A program made the position numbers and the translations under genes. The notes beneath the pieces were generated by a model, which saw nothing but the letters and a program-made list of their open reading frames with translations, was not told where the DNA came from and made no database searches. From Burkholderia cenocepacia (GTDB taxonomy: Bacteria > Pseudomonadota > Gammaproteobacteria > Burkholderiales > Burkholderiaceae), in contig NZ_CP060039.1 of NCBI RefSeq assembly GCF_014211915.1, positions 3,038,001-3,102,000 on the forward strand: a stretch of DNA of 64,000 nucleotides, in the 5' to 3' direction. Within the stretch, counting starts at the first letter, position 1. Each line of letters begins with the position of its first letter. Shown here in pieces: positions 8,562-20,185 of this stretch.

Positions 8562-8984
8562 TCATTGCAGCGGTTCTTTCAGCGCGGCTGGAATCGGCAG
8601 CGGCATCACGTCGATGCCTTCTTCGACCAAGGACTGCGCATCCTCTGGCGTCGTGACGCCGCGAATGCTGCGTGCGGGCGCCTCGTTGTAATGGATGCGC
8701 CGCGCTTCCTCGGCGAAGCGCTCGCCCACGTTCTCGGTCTTCTCCAGCACCTCGCGCAGCGCGCGCATCACCTGCGCCTGCAGCGCACGCGGATCGGCCG
8801 GCTGCGCCTGCGTCGCGCCCGACAGGTTCAGGCGCGGCGCCGACGGCAGACGGTTGACCTCGGTGGTCCCGCACACCGGACATTCGACCAGCTTGCGGGA
8901 CAACTGCGCTTCGAATTCGTCGGCGGAAGCGAACCAGCCTTCGAACCGATGACCGTGCGGGCACTGTAAATCGAGGACCTTCAT
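8562..8984 (-). CDS. DUF1178 family protein
   Basis: The 140-residue protein starts MKVLDLQCPHGHRFEGWFAS and has two Cys/His pairs in its first 45 residues (CPHGH and CPVCGTTEV), suggesting a small zinc ribbon at the N-terminus. The C-terminal half is helical and polar. DUF1178 proteins are widespread in proteobacteria and have no established role. It lies between the Nudix gene and the acyl-CoA dehydrogenases on the same strand. Confidence 0.85.
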   Translation of the reverse strand: MKVLDLQCPHGHRFEGWFASADEFEAQLSRKLVECPVCGTTEVNRLPSAPRLNLSGATQAQPADPRALQAQVMRALREVLEKTENVGERFAEEARRIHYNEAPARSIRGVTTPEDAQSLVEEGIDVMPLPIPAALKEPLQ

Positions 8985-9120
8985 GCTGAATCAGGGCGTG
9001 TGACGAGTGTAGCGCAAAAAGCGGTTTTGTGAACGATCGTGCTAAATCGCGATCACGCGGCGCGAATGCGCCACGTCACGGGATTGTAACGCGGTGCCCC
9101 GGCCGCCGCTGACGCCGTAC

Positions 9121-9711
9121 TCAGGGCGTGACGACCGGCCCGAGCGGCCACGTGCCGGACAGCACCTTGTCGAGCCACATCGTGCCGATGATCGTCTTCA
9201 CGTCGGAGATCTGGCCCGTGCGCACCCATTCCTGCAGGTCTGCCAGCGTCGCGGTGAAGGTTTCGAGGAATTCGCCTTCGTCGAGCTTGCGCTCGCCGGC
9301 CGTGAGTCCGCGCGCGAGGTACAGGTCGATGAATTCGGTCGAATAGGAAATGATCGGGTGGATGCGGGCCAGGAACACGTACTCGCGCGCCGTGTAGCCG
9401 GTTTCCTCGCGCAGTTCGCGCACCGCGCACGCGAGCGCGCCTTCGTTCGGGTCGAGTTTGCCGGCCGGGAATTCGGCCATCACCTTGCCGATCGGATAGC
9501 GGAACTGGCTTTCCATCAGCACGCGGCCGTCGTCGAACAGCGGGATCACCATCACCGCACCCGGGTGCTGGACGTATTCGCGCGTGGCCTTCTTGCCGTC
9601 CGGCAGACGGACGGTGTCGCGCTTGAGCTTGAGGAACGCGCCTTCGAAGATCGCCTCGCTCTCGAGGCAGGTTTCGGTCAGTGCGGCGTCGTGATTGGGT
9701 AGTTCGGCCAT
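9121..9711 (-). CDS. Nudix hydrolase, ADP-ribose pyrophosphatase type
   Basis: The start is ATG 9711 (MAELPNHDAALTETCLES), with AGGAG seven bases upstream; the frame extends further but lacks a site. The 196-residue protein has a complete Nudix box, GKLDPNEGALACAVRELREE followed by TGY, matching GX5EX7REUXEEXGU. Layout and the following YVFLARIHPIISYSTEF segment match ADP-ribose/NDP-sugar pyrophosphatases. It lies 39 bases after the DUF2818 gene on the same strand, so it may be read with the end of the nuo operon. Confidence 0.88.
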   Translation of the reverse strand: MAELPNHDAALTETCLESEAIFEGAFLKLKRDTVRLPDGKKATREYVQHPGAVMVIPLFDDGRVLMESQFRYPIGKVMAEFPAGKLDPNEGALACAVRELREETGYTAREYVFLARIHPIISYSTEFIDLYLARGLTAGERKLDEGEFLETFTATLADLQEWVRTGQISDVKTIIGTMWLDKVLSGTWPLGPVVTP

Positions 9712-9750
9712 CGGCGGCTCCTGAATGAGCACGACGGACAGCCGAAGCCG

Positions 9751-10047
9751 TCAGCGTCGTTTGACGAGATACTGGAACGTGAAGCCGGGAAACGCGAACA
9801 CGACGAAGAGACTGAACGTGATCGCGTAAAACTGCCAGCCCTGTTCGAAGCGGTTGCCGGCGCGCGACTCGAGCCAGAAGCCGAGCGCGCCGACGACGAA
9901 GTACAGCACGATCAGCTCGCCGATCCGCACCCACGCGTTCTTCTTCGTCGCGCCGAACGGCACGACGGCGAAGAGGCGTTGGTTCAGGAACGGCAGGTTG
10001 GCGCAGACGAGCGCCAACAGCACGATGAACCAGCCGGCTGCCGACAT
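9751..10047 (-). CDS. DUF2818 family inner-membrane protein
   Basis: The 98-residue protein (MSAAGWFIVLLALVCANLPFLNQ) has about three hydrophobic segments, near residues 5-20, 43-60 and 70-90, and ends in a basic KRR tail. Its ATG overlaps the nuoN stop as TAATG, indicating coupled translation with complex I. DUF2818 genes are found at the end of nuo operons in betaproteobacteria. A role as an assembly or accessory factor of complex I is an inference from position. Confidence 0.85.
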   Translation of the reverse strand: MSAAGWFIVLLALVCANLPFLNQRLFAVVPFGATKKNAWVRIGELIVLYFVVGALGFWLESRAGNRFEQGWQFYAITFSLFVVFAFPGFTFQYLVKRR

Positions 10048-11513
10048 TACAGCGGCAGCGTGTGACGGATTGCCTGCAGGCAGGCAGTCAGCAGCGGGCT
10101 CGGGATCAGGCCGAGCACGACGACCGCCAGGCCGTTCAGCACGAGGATCGTGCGCTTGCAGAAATCGCCCGAGATCGGCGTCGAATCCTGCGGGGCATCG
10201 AAGTACATCAGCTTCACGATGCGCAGGTAGTAGAACGCACCGAACAGCGACGTGATCACGGCCAGCACGGCCAGCCACGTGAGGCCCGCGTTGACGGTCG
10301 CCTCGAGCACGGCCAGCTTCGCGTAGAAGCCGACGGTCGGCGGGATGCCGGCCAGCGAGAACATCATGACCATCATCACGAACGCGAACACCGGGCTGCG
10401 CTTGTTGAGGCCCTTGAAGTCGTCGATCGTTTCAGCTTCGAAATCGCGGCGCGCGAGCAGCATCACCACGCCGAACGAGCCGAGCGTCGTGATCAGGTAG
10501 ACGATCGCGTAGAACATCGCCGAGCTGTACGCGTTCGCCGGTGCCGCCGCGTCGCCCTTCACGATGCCCGCGAGCAGGCCGAGCAGCACGAAACCCATGT
10601 TCGAGATCGCCGAGTACGCGAGCATCCGCTTGATGTTGCGCTGGACGATACCGGTGATGTTACCGACGATCAGCGACAGCGCGGCGAGGATCACGAGCGC
10701 GGTCTGCCAGTTCTGGGCGAGCGGCAGCAGGCCCATCACCAGGAAACGCAGGCCCCACGCGAACGCGGCCACCTTCGGGCCGCCGCCGACGAACAGCGTC
10801 ATCGCGGTCGGTGCGCCCTGGTAGACGTCCGGCACCCACATGTGGAACGGCACGGCGCCGAGCTTGAACGCGATACCGGCGACGATGAAGATCACGCCGA
10901 ACATCAGCACCGCCGCGTCAGTGTTGCCGCCGACCGCCTTGTACACCTCACCCAGCTCGAGCGAGCCGGTCGCGCCGTAGAGCATCGAGATGCCGTACAG
11001 CACGAAGCCCGACGCGAGCGCGCCCAGCACGTAGTACTTCATCGCGGCTTCGCTCGACTGTGCGGCGTCGCGGCGCAGCGCGATGACCGCGTACAGCGAC
11101 AGCGACATCAGTTCGAGGCCGAGGTACAGCGTCAGGAAGTTGTTGCCCGACACCATGACCAGCTGACCGAGCAGCGAGAACATGCCGAGCAGGAACACGT
11201 CGCCGCGGAACATGTCGCGGTCTTCGAGGTACTTGCGCGAATAGACGAGCGAGACCGCGAAACCGAACGACACGACCGCCTTCATCATGCTCGCGAACGA
11301 GTCGACGACGATCATCTTCGAGAAGAAGTAGTACGGCTGCGGGTCGAGCGCCTGGACCGCGAACCACACGCCGGCGACCACCGACGAGACGACTGCGATC
11401 AGATAGGTCAGGCGGCGACCGGAAGCACCGGCAAAGGTGTCGTTCAGCCATGCGACGACGATGGCGGCCATCACCAGCGCGTCAGGCAACAGGACATTCA
11501 TAGGAGCGTTCAT
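10047..11513 (-). CDS. nuoN: NADH-quinone oxidoreductase subunit N
   Basis: The 488-residue protein is an antiporter-like membrane subunit of complex I with about 14 helices. Conserved features include the Glu-bearing LTLYLGLELMSLSLYAV segment, the loop FKLGAVPFHMWVPDVYQGAPT with its essential Lys, and the broken-helix Lys region NIKRMLAYSAISNMGFVLLG. It translocates protons in the inner membrane. It follows nuoM by 24 bases and overlaps DUF2818. Confidence 0.97.
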   Translation of the reverse strand: MNAPMNVLLPDALVMAAIVVAWLNDTFAGASGRRLTYLIAVVSSVVAGVWFAVQALDPQPYYFFSKMIVVDSFASMMKAVVSFGFAVSLVYSRKYLEDRDMFRGDVFLLGMFSLLGQLVMVSGNNFLTLYLGLELMSLSLYAVIALRRDAAQSSEAAMKYYVLGALASGFVLYGISMLYGATGSLELGEVYKAVGGNTDAAVLMFGVIFIVAGIAFKLGAVPFHMWVPDVYQGAPTAMTLFVGGGPKVAAFAWGLRFLVMGLLPLAQNWQTALVILAALSLIVGNITGIVQRNIKRMLAYSAISNMGFVLLGLLAGIVKGDAAAPANAYSSAMFYAIVYLITTLGSFGVVMLLARRDFEAETIDDFKGLNKRSPVFAFVMMVMMFSLAGIPPTVGFYAKLAVLEATVNAGLTWLAVLAVITSLFGAFYYLRIVKLMYFDAPQDSTPISGDFCKRTILVLNGLAVVVLGLIPSPLLTACLQAIRHTLPL

Positions 11514-11537
11514 GATCTTGAGTTCCTCCGCTCGCGA

Positions 11538-13028
11538 TTACTGGGCCAGCGGCAGCTTCGACTGCGCGACGTGGGAGAGGAGGTTTTCGACGGAAACGTG
11601 CATCACGTCGGTGAAAGGCTTCGGATACAGGCCCATCAGCAGCGTGAACGCGGCAAGCACGGCCAGCATCAGGAATTCGCGACGGCCGATGTCCTTCAGC
11701 TTGGCGACGTGATCGTTCGCCACCGCGCCGAAATACACGCGCTTGTACATCCACAGCGTGTAGGCCGCGCCGAGGATCAGCGTGAATGCCGCGCCGAATG
11801 CGATCCAGAAGTTGTACTGGACGGCCGCGAGAATCACCATGAACTCGCCGACGAAACCCGACGTACCCGGCAGGCCGCAGTTGGCCATCGAGAACAGCAT
11901 CGCGAATGCCGCGAACTTCGGCATCACGTTCACGACGCCGCCGTAGTCGGCGATCTGGCGCGAGTGCACGCGGTCGTACAACACGCCGATGCAGAGGAAC
12001 ATCGCGCCCGACACGAAGCCGTGCGAGATCATCTGGATGATCGCGCCTTCGACGCCGAGCTGGTTGAAGATGAAGAAGCCGAGCGTGACGAAGCCCATGT
12101 GCGCGATCGACGAATACGCGACCAGCTTCTTCATGTCGGCCTGCACCATCGCGACGAGACCGATGTAGATCACCGCGATCAGCGACAGCGTGATCACGAC
12201 GGGTGCCAGGAAGTGGCTCGCGTCAGGCGTGATCGGCAGCGAGAAGCGCAGGAAACCGTATGCGCCGAGCTTCAGCATGATCGCGGCCAGCACGACCGAG
12301 CCGCCCGTCGGCGCTTCCACGTGCGCGTCCGGCAGCCACGTGTGCACCGGCCACATCGGCACCTTCACCGCGAACGCGAGGAAGAAGGCAATGAACAGCA
12401 AGATCTGTGGCGTCATCGCGATCTTCGCGTTCTGCCACGTCGCGAGGTCGAACGAATGCGTTTCCGTGTACAGATAGATCAGCGCGACCAGCATCAGCAG
12501 CGAGCCGGCCAGCGTGTACAGGAAGAACTTGAATGCCGCATACACGCGGTTCGGGCCGCCCCACACGCCGATGATGATGTACATCGGGATCAGGGTCGCC
12601 TCGAAGAACACGTAGAACAGCAGGCCGTCGGCCGCCGAGAACACGCCGATCATGATCCCGGACAGGATCAGGAATGCCGCGAGGTACTGCGCGACGTTCT
12701 CGGTGATCACTTCCCATGCGGCGATCACGACGATCACCGTGATCAGCGCGGTCAGCACGACGAACCACATCGAGATGCCGTCGACGCCAAGGTGATACGC
12801 AATGTCGAAGCGTTCGATCCAGGTCGACTTCTCGACGAATTGCAGCGCGGCCGTGCTCGAGTCGAAGCCCGTGATCAACGGGATCGTGACCGCGAGGCCG
12901 AGCAGCGCGCCGATCAGCGCAATCCAGCGGGCCGTCCCCGGATTTTTGTCGTTACCTACCGCCAGCACGAGGAGGCCGAAAACGATCGGCAGCCAGATCG
13001 CGGTACTGAGAATCGGAAAAGCGTGCAT
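11538..13028 (-). CDS. nuoM: NADH-quinone oxidoreductase subunit M
   Basis: The 496-residue antiporter-like subunit has the key membrane Glu in YVFFEATLIPMYIIIGVWGG, the KVPMWPVHTWLPDAHVEAPT loop, and the Lys helix MKKLVAYSSIAHMGFVTLG. It forms a proton channel of complex I between NuoL and NuoN. It sits between nuoL (18 bases upstream) and nuoN. Confidence 0.97.
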   Translation of the reverse strand: MHAFPILSTAIWLPIVFGLLVLAVGNDKNPGTARWIALIGALLGLAVTIPLITGFDSSTAALQFVEKSTWIERFDIAYHLGVDGISMWFVVLTALITVIVVIAAWEVITENVAQYLAAFLILSGIMIGVFSAADGLLFYVFFEATLIPMYIIIGVWGGPNRVYAAFKFFLYTLAGSLLMLVALIYLYTETHSFDLATWQNAKIAMTPQILLFIAFFLAFAVKVPMWPVHTWLPDAHVEAPTGGSVVLAAIMLKLGAYGFLRFSLPITPDASHFLAPVVITLSLIAVIYIGLVAMVQADMKKLVAYSSIAHMGFVTLGFFIFNQLGVEGAIIQMISHGFVSGAMFLCIGVLYDRVHSRQIADYGGVVNVMPKFAAFAMLFSMANCGLPGTSGFVGEFMVILAAVQYNFWIAFGAAFTLILGAAYTLWMYKRVYFGAVANDHVAKLKDIGRREFLMLAVLAAFTLLMGLYPKPFTDVMHVSVENLLSHVAQSKLPLAQ

Positions 13029-13046
13029 TAGTGTTGTCTCCCCGCC

Positions 13047-15101
<2,055 letters not shown>

Positions 15102-15118
15102 AACAGCGTAGCCTGAAA

Positions 15119-15424
15119 TTAACCTTTGAGCTGATCGAGATCCTCGACATTGATCGTGTCGAGCTTACGGAACAGGGTCACCAGAATCGCGAGGCCGATC
15201 GCGGCTTCCGCTGCGGCGACGGTCAGCACGAAGAACACGAAAATCTGGCCGTGCACGTCGCCGAGGTAATGCGAGAACGCGACGAAGTTGGTGTTCACCG
15301 CCAGCAGCATCAGTTCGATCGACATCAGGATGATGATGACGTTGCGGCGGTTCAGGAAAATCCCGACGATCGCGATCGCGAACAGGATCGCGCCGAGCAC
15401 AAGGTAGTGGGCAAGAGTCAGCAT
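15119..15424 (-). CDS. nuoK: NADH-quinone oxidoreductase subunit K
   Basis: The 101-residue protein has three transmembrane helices ([62 protein letters not shown]). Two membrane glutamates, in SIELML and AAEAAIG, are those of the E-channel of complex I. Normal family length, 18 bases from both neighbours. Confidence 0.97.
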   Translation of the reverse strand: MLTLAHYLVLGAILFAIAIVGIFLNRRNVIIILMSIELMLLAVNTNFVAFSHYLGDVHGQIFVFFVLTVAAAEAAIGLAILVTLFRKLDTINVEDLDQLKG

Positions 15425-15442
15425 GGTTTTCTTTTCCTCCGC

Positions 15443-16093
15443 TTAGCCGTTGGTGCCCGAACCGGCTTCGCTCTGCGCCGTTTCCGGCTGCGGCTTGTCC
15501 GCTTCCATCTTCACGAGGCGCACGCGGTCGTTGCGGCGCACCTTGACCTGATCCGACACGCGCTGGCGCTTGCTGTCCTTGCCCTTGCGTTCGGTCAGCC
15601 CGATCGCGGCGATGATCGCGACCAGCAGCACGAGGCCGGCGATTTCGAACGCGAAGATGTAGTCGGTGTAGATCACCTTGCCGATCAGGCGCGTATTCGA
15701 CCAGTTGGCCATCTCGCCCGTCGCCATCGCATGCACGGTGTGCGTGTCGCCGTAACCGCGCCACAGGATCAGCGCGGTTTCGATCACGATGATCGCGCCG
15801 ACCACGGTCGCCATCGGCACGAAGCGCTTGAAGTCGCGGCGCAGGTAGTCGATGTTGATGTCCAGCATCATCACGACGAACAGGAACAGCACCATCACCG
15901 CGCCCACGTAGACCAGAACCAGCAGGATCGCGAGGAACTCCGCTTCCAGCAGCATCCAGATCGCGGCGGCGTTGAAGAACGCCAGCACAAGGAAAAGCGC
16001 AGACGCCACCGGGTTGCGCGAAGTGATCACCTTCAGCCCTGATACCACCAGGAGCAGCGCGAAGATGTAGAACAGTACGGTCGTGAATTCCAT
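15443..16093 (-). CDS. nuoJ: NADH-quinone oxidoreductase subunit J
   Basis: The 216-residue protein has five hydrophobic segments, including AIWMLLEAEFLAILLVLVYV and GAVMVLFLFVVMMLD, the conserved helix that moves in the quinone-coupled step. The C-terminus (KGKDSKRQRVSDQVKVRRND onward) is a polar, basic tail of about 45 residues. A 112-base gap precedes it after nuoI. Confidence 0.96.
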   Translation of the reverse strand: MEFTTVLFYIFALLLVVSGLKVITSRNPVASALFLVLAFFNAAAIWMLLEAEFLAILLVLVYVGAVMVLFLFVVMMLDINIDYLRRDFKRFVPMATVVGAIIVIETALILWRGYGDTHTVHAMATGEMANWSNTRLIGKVIYTDYIFAFEIAGLVLLVAIIAAIGLTERKGKDSKRQRVSDQVKVRRNDRVRLVKMEADKPQPETAQSEAGSGTNG

Positions 16094-16205
16094 GATTACC
16101 GGTTCATCGTTAGGCCATAGTCAGGCGCGGCTTGCGGAATGCCCGCACCCGTCGCGGCGGCTCGGCCCGTGCATCGTTCATGCCGGGCCGGCACTGCAAA
16201 CACAA

Positions 16206-16694
16206 TCAACGATACGGCGCGTCGGCAGCCTTCGCCGCGGCGATGTCCTTCTCGTAGCGATCGCCCACCGCGAGCAGCATTTCCTTCGTGAAATACAGGT
16301 CGCCGCGCTTTTCGCCGTGGTACTCGAGAATCTGCGTCTCGACGATCGAATCGACCGGGCAGCTCTCTTCGCAGAAACCGCAGAAGATGCACTTCGTCAG
16401 GTCGATGTCGTAGCGCGTCGTGCGGCGCGTGTTGTCCGCGCGCGTTTCCGATTCGATCGTGATCGCCAGCGCGGGGCACACGGCCTCGCACAGCTTGCAC
16501 GCGATGCAGCGCTCTTCGCCGTTTTCGTAGCGGCGCAGCGCATGCAGCCCGCGGAAACGCGGCGAAATCGGGGTCTTCTCTTCCGGGAACTGCACGGTGA
16601 ACTTGCGCTTGAACGTGTAACGACCGGTCAGCGCGAGCCCCTTCAGCAGCTCGGTCAGGAAGAAAGTCTTAAAGAAGTGTTGGATAGCCGTCAT
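16206..16694 (-). CDS. nuoI: NADH-quinone oxidoreductase subunit I
   Basis: The 162-residue ferredoxin-like subunit has two 4Fe-4S motifs, [12 protein letters not shown] and [12 protein letters not shown], the second including CPVDSIVE. These are clusters N6a and N6b, which pass electrons from NuoG to NuoB in the peripheral arm. The N-terminal amphipathic helix ([19 protein letters not shown]) docks on the membrane arm. Confidence 0.97.
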   Translation of the reverse strand: MTAIQHFFKTFFLTELLKGLALTGRYTFKRKFTVQFPEEKTPISPRFRGLHALRRYENGEERCIACKLCEAVCPALAITIESETRADNTRRTTRYDIDLTKCIFCGFCEESCPVDSIVETQILEYHGEKRGDLYFTKEMLLAVGDRYEKDIAAAKAADAPYR

Positions 16695-16704
16695 GATTTC
16701 GTCC

Positions 16705-17772
16705 TTACTTCACCCAGATGTTCAGCGGCGACATCATCCAGAAGCCAACCACGATCACCCAGACCACCGTGACGGGCAGGAACACCTTCCAGCCCAGACG
16801 CATGATCTGGTCGTAACGGTAGCGCGGGAACGTCGCGCGCACCCAGATGAACACCGACAGCAGCGCGAAGACCTTCAGCACCAGCCAGAAGATGCCCGGG
16901 ATGAACGACAGGAATTCGAACGGTGCGTCCCAGCCGCCGAGGAACAGCGTCGCGGCCAGTGCCGAGATCACGATCATGTTGATGTACTCGGCGAGGAAGA
17001 ACAGCGCGAACGCCATGCCCGAGTAATCGATCATGTGACCCGCGACGATCTCCGACTCCCCTTCCACCACGTCGAACGGGTGACGGTTCGTTTCGGCGAT
17101 GCCCGAGATGAAGTAGACGACGAACGCCGGCAGCAGCGGCAGCCAGTTCCACGACAGGAAATTCACGCCGTGGCCGGCGAAGAAGCCGTGCTGTTGCGAG
17201 CCGACGATTTCCGACAGGTTCAGGCTGCCGGCCGTCATCAGCACGAGCACCAGCGCGAAGCCCATCGAGATTTCGTACGACACCATCTGCGCCGCGGCGC
17301 GCATCGCGCCGAGGAACGCGTACTTCGAGTTCGACGCCCAGCCGGCGAGAATCACCGCGTACACGCCGATCGACGAGATCGCCATCGCGTACAGCAGGCC
17401 CGCGTTCACGTTCGCGAGCACGGCTTCCGCCTGGAACGGAATCACCGCCCACACCGCGAACGCCGGCACGACCGTCATCACCGGCGCGATCAGGTACAGC
17501 CAGCGGCTGGCGGCGCTCGGCTGAATGACTTCCTTCAGCAGCAGCTTCAGCACGTCGGCGATCGGCTGCAGCAGGCCGCCGGGGCCGACGCGGTTCGGGC
17601 CGAGACGCACGTGCATCCAGCCGATCAGCTTGCGTTCCCACAGAATCAGGTACGCGACGCACAGCAGGATGACGACGGAGACGACGAGGATGCGCACGAC
17701 TGCCCACACCGTCGGCCACGCGAAGCCGAGAAGCTCGGCCCCGCCCGCGTTGATCGTATCGAACAAGCTCAT
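16705..17772 (-). CDS. nuoH: NADH-quinone oxidoreductase subunit H
   Basis: The 355-residue membrane subunit has eight or so helices and the quinone-chamber loops [20 protein letters not shown] and [20 protein letters not shown]. It links the quinone site to the proton channels. Its ATG abuts the nuoG stop exactly (TAA then ATG). Confidence 0.97.
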   Translation of the reverse strand: MSLFDTINAGGAELLGFAWPTVWAVVRILVVSVVILLCVAYLILWERKLIGWMHVRLGPNRVGPGGLLQPIADVLKLLLKEVIQPSAASRWLYLIAPVMTVVPAFAVWAVIPFQAEAVLANVNAGLLYAMAISSIGVYAVILAGWASNSKYAFLGAMRAAAQMVSYEISMGFALVLVLMTAGSLNLSEIVGSQQHGFFAGHGVNFLSWNWLPLLPAFVVYFISGIAETNRHPFDVVEGESEIVAGHMIDYSGMAFALFFLAEYINMIVISALAATLFLGGWDAPFEFLSFIPGIFWLVLKVFALLSVFIWVRATFPRYRYDQIMRLGWKVFLPVTVVWVIVVGFWMMSPLNIWVK

Positions 17773-20103
17773 TTACGCCTTCTCCACCACCAGTTCACCG
17801 GACAGGCTGCCGAGCGCTGCGCCGGCAGGCGTCGCCGCCGACACGCGAACGACCGTCTCCGCAAGATTCGCGTCGCGCACGGCCGGCAACTGCACCGCAC
17901 GCTCGCCCTGGCGCACGCGCACGGCGTCGCCTTCCTTCAAGCCCAGCTTGTCGAACAGCGCGGCCGGCAGGGCTGCGGCATTCGCCGCCTTCGCCGCGGC
18001 CGTCAGGTGCAGCGCACCCGCGCGGCGCACGAGCGCGTCGGCGTGATAGATCGGCACATCGGCCAGGCGCTCGAAACCGCCATTGGTGGCATTCGCCGCG
18101 GCACGGGCCGGCGCGACCGACGTCTGGTTCGACAGACGGCCCGCGACGCCGGCGTCGCCGAGCGCGGCGAGACGCACTTCTTCCGCGGTCTCGTATTCGA
18201 AGTTCGGCAGGCCGAGCAGGCTGCCCAGCACGCGCAGGACCTTCCAGGCCGGACGCGTGTCGCCGAGCGGGCGCACGACGCCGTTGAAGCTCTGCACGGT
18301 GCCTTCCGCGTTGACGAACGTACCGGCCGTTTCCGTGAACGGCGCGACCGGCAGCAGCACGTCGGCGTAGTCGAGGCCGTGCTTGAACGGCGACATCACG
18401 ACGACCATTTCAGCCTGGTTCAGCGCGGCAAGCGCCTGTGCCGGATCGGCGGTGTCGAATTCCGGTTCGACGTTCAGCAGCACATAGCCCTTGCGCGGCT
18501 GCTCGAACGCTTCGCGTGCGTTCAGGCCGCCTTCGCCCGGCAGTGCGCCGACGACGTGCGCGCCGACCGTGTTCGCCGCTTCCGTCAGGAAGCCGAACGT
18601 GGCGCCGGTGTTGTCGGCGATCCACTGCGCGACGGCGTGCAGCTTCGCGAATTGCGGATGACGGACCGCGACGTTGCCGAGCAGCACCGCGCGGCGTTCG
18701 CCGTTCGCGAGCGACTGCGCGACAGCCTGGGCGGCCGGCGATGCCGTGACGCCCGCGAGCGCGTCGGGCAGCGCGACACCGCGCAGTTGCGCGACGGCGG
18801 CGGCGATGCCGGCCAGCTCGTCGAGCCATGCGGACGGCGCGGCGACGATGCGTTGCGCGGTCGGGATCAGCGAATCGTCACCGGTCGCGTGCAGGAAGTG
18901 CAGCTTCGCACCGTTCTTCGCGGCCTGACGCAGGCGCGATGCGAACAGCGGGTGGTCGCGGCGCAGGAACGAACCGACGACGAATGCGGCATCCACGTTC
19001 GACAGATCGGCGATCGGCATGCCGAGCCACGGCGCGCCCTGGACCGGCGCCGAGAAATCCTGCTGACGCAGACGGAAATCGACGTTCGGCGTCTTCAGTT
19101 CGTTGGCGAGCTGCTTCACGAGGAACAGCTCTTCCGCGGTGCTGTGCGCGCTCGCGAGCATCGCCAGCGCGTTCGCGCCGTGATCCGCGGCGATGCCCTT
19201 CAGGCCCTTCGCGACGTATTCGAGCGCGGTCTGCCAGTCGGTCTCGATCCACTGGCCGCCCTGCTTCAGCATCGGCTTCGTCAGGCGCTCTTCACTGTTG
19301 AGGCCTTCATACGAGAAGCGGTCCTTGTCCGAGATCCAGCATTCGTTGATGGCTTCGTTCTCGAACGGCAGCACGCGCATCACGCGGTTGTTCTTCACCT
19401 GCACGACGAGGTTCGCGCCGACGGAATCGTGCGGGCTCACCGACTTGCGACGCGACAGTTCCCACGTACGGGCGCTGTAGCGGAACGGCTTGCTGGTCAG
19501 CGCGCCGACCGGGCACAGGTCGATCATGTTGCCCGACATTTCGGAGTCGACCGTCTTGCCGACGAACGTCGTGATTTCCGAATGCTCGCCGCGGCCCAGC
19601 ATGCCGAACTCCATCACGCCGGCGATTTCCTGGCCGAAGCGGACGCAGCGCGTGCAGTGGATGCAGCGCGACATTTCTTCCATCGAGATCAGCGGGCCCA
19701 CGTTCTTGTGGAACACCACGCGCTTTTCTTCCGAGTAGCGCGACGACGACTTGCCGTAGCCGACCGCCAGATCCTGCAGCTGGCATTCGCCGCCCTGATC
19801 GCAGATCGGGCAATCGAGCGGGTGATTGATGAGGAGGAATTCCATCACCGACTGCTGCGCCTTCACAGCCTTGTCGGACTGCGTGCGGACGATCATGCCG
19901 GCCGACACGGGGGTCGCGCAGGCAGGCACGGCCTTCGGCATCTTCTCGACTTCGACGAGACACATCCGGCAGTTGGCCGCGACCGACAGTTTCTTGTGAT
20001 AGCAGAAGTGAGGAATGTACGTATCCGCCTTGTGCGCAGCCTGGATCACCATGCTGCCTTCGGGCACCTCGACCTTCTTGCCGTCTATTTCAAGTTCAAC
20101 CAT
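17773..20103 (-). CDS. nuoG: NADH-quinone oxidoreductase subunit G
   Basis: The 776-residue protein has an N-terminal 2Fe-2S ferredoxin domain (IPHFCYHKKLSVAANCRMCLVEVE), the His/Cys ligand region HPLDCPICDQGGECQLQDLA, a 4Fe-4S cysteine set CIHCTRCVRFGQEIAG, and a molybdopterin-oxidoreductase-like C-terminal domain without a recognisable cofactor site. It carries clusters N1b, N4 and N5 in the hydrophilic arm. An 82-base gap separates it from nuoF. Confidence 0.97.
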   Translation of the reverse strand: MVELEIDGKKVEVPEGSMVIQAAHKADTYIPHFCYHKKLSVAANCRMCLVEVEKMPKAVPACATPVSAGMIVRTQSDKAVKAQQSVMEFLLINHPLDCPICDQGGECQLQDLAVGYGKSSSRYSEEKRVVFHKNVGPLISMEEMSRCIHCTRCVRFGQEIAGVMEFGMLGRGEHSEITTFVGKTVDSEMSGNMIDLCPVGALTSKPFRYSARTWELSRRKSVSPHDSVGANLVVQVKNNRVMRVLPFENEAINECWISDKDRFSYEGLNSEERLTKPMLKQGGQWIETDWQTALEYVAKGLKGIAADHGANALAMLASAHSTAEELFLVKQLANELKTPNVDFRLRQQDFSAPVQGAPWLGMPIADLSNVDAAFVVGSFLRRDHPLFASRLRQAAKNGAKLHFLHATGDDSLIPTAQRIVAAPSAWLDELAGIAAAVAQLRGVALPDALAGVTASPAAQAVAQSLANGERRAVLLGNVAVRHPQFAKLHAVAQWIADNTGATFGFLTEAANTVGAHVVGALPGEGGLNAREAFEQPRKGYVLLNVEPEFDTADPAQALAALNQAEMVVVMSPFKHGLDYADVLLPVAPFTETAGTFVNAEGTVQSFNGVVRPLGDTRPAWKVLRVLGSLLGLPNFEYETAEEVRLAALGDAGVAGRLSNQTSVAPARAAANATNGGFERLADVPIYHADALVRRAGALHLTAAAKAANAAALPAALFDKLGLKEGDAVRVRQGERAVQLPAVRDANLAETVVRVSAATPAGAALGSLSGELVVEKA

Positions 20104-20185
20104 GATGGTGAATGGTCCTTAACCTATTTCCGCCCGTTCGCGCCTTGGCCCGACCGTGCGCTCAAATTCCGCAACCGGGTTCGCT

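Noticed and set aside
10062..13031. 989-residue open frame on the plus strand opposite nuoM-nuoN
   Set aside because: Composition is of an antisense shadow (many Arg, His, Gln, Asp) with no domain; the opposite strand encodes well-conserved complex I subunits.
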